DNA from: Clostridium bowmanii
Lineage (GTDB): Bacteria; Bacillota; Clostridia; Clostridiales; Clostridiaceae
Length of the DNA: 64,000 nucleotides
NCBI RefSeq assembly: GCF_018861315.1
Contig: NZ_JAHLDL010000025.1
Span: 1-64,000 of the forward strand
Direction of reading: 5' to 3'
In this document: positions 63,952 to 64,000 of the stretch, in pieces
How the letters are laid out: the number at the start of each line of letters is the position of its first letter
Numbering within the stretch: position 1 is the stretch's first letter
Made by a program: the position numbers and the translations under genes
The notes under the pieces: model-generated
Seen by the model: only the letters and a program-made list of their open reading frames with translations
What the model was told of the DNA's origin: nothing
The model's database searches: none

Positions 63952-64000
63952 TAATTTATCGCCACCTTTCACAAGATAAAGTAATATTTGATGACTTTAT

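Overview
The window looks like a chromosomal segment of a low-GC Firmicute, most likely a Clostridium-type anaerobe. The DNA is very AT-rich, ribosome binding sites are strong (AGGAGG type), many genes have Firmicute-type families (LplB/YtcP permeases, YesN-like two-TM AraC sensor, YesL/DUF624, ROK repressor, Gld-like ABC export module), and almost every catabolic gene set is paired with its own AraC regulator. No rRNA, tRNA, CRISPR array or intact transposon was seen.

From 569 to about 45.7 kb the window is one large carbohydrate-use region built from small modules. Module 1 (569-8772): MFS importer, broken FAD oxidoreductase(s), DUF2264 protein, GH88 unsaturated glucuronyl hydrolase and a divergent AraC gene. 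Module 2 (8788-12406): a sialate-type O-acetylesterase followed by wreckage of a GH36-like gene, a GH129/GH101-like gene, a TolB-like propeller gene and an AraC gene with a single nonsense codon. Module 3 (12560-23031): a parallel beta-helix protein, a GH52 beta-xylosidase, a CUT1 sugar ABC importer (solute-binding lipoprotein plus two permeases, no ATPase) and a divergent YesN-like regulator. Module 4 (23110-35142): heparinase II/III-like lyase, F5/8-type C-like protein, RraA-like aldolase, D-2-hydroxyacid dehydrogenase, GH105, GH3, broken nanA, YhcH/NanQ-like protein and two AraC genes. Module 5 (35150-41753): second GH105-like hydrolase, SIS isomerase, GH38 alpha-mannosidase and PfkB kinase. 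Module 6 (41799-46720): three Gfo/Idh/MocA oxidoreductases plus an AP-endonuclease-2-type TIM barrel, with a divergent AraC gene; this set resembles the 3-keto-glycoside cleavage pathways.

From 46.7 to 48.1 kb is a graveyard of gene fragments (cell-wall-binding repeat 2, NodB deacetylase, esterase, AraC tail). 48.1-56 kb looks more like stable genome: ROK regulator, TPR protein, a four-gene Gld-like ABC export module and DUF624. 56.1-64 kb returns to accessory content: a truncated AraC, an ADP-ribosylglycohydrolase, a glycyl-radical activase fragment, an aldo/keto reductase, a GH94-type phosphorylase and two AraC genes.

How the genes work together: none of the glycosidases or lyases I checked begins with a signal peptide, while importers are present. 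I infer that oligosaccharides are imported first and taken apart in the cytoplasm by lyases, unsaturated-uronyl hydrolases (GH88/GH105), exo-glycosidases (GH3, GH38, GH52), a phosphorylase (GH94) and perhaps a redox-based glycoside-cleaving set. Substrates are likely acidic, uronic-acid-containing glycans, but no single polysaccharide can be named from sequence alone. The most striking non-coding signals are two families of near-repeated upstream elements shared by genes in module 4, a folded intergenic segment at 26.1-26.3 kb, and repeated deletion scars in which convergent genes meet tail to tail.
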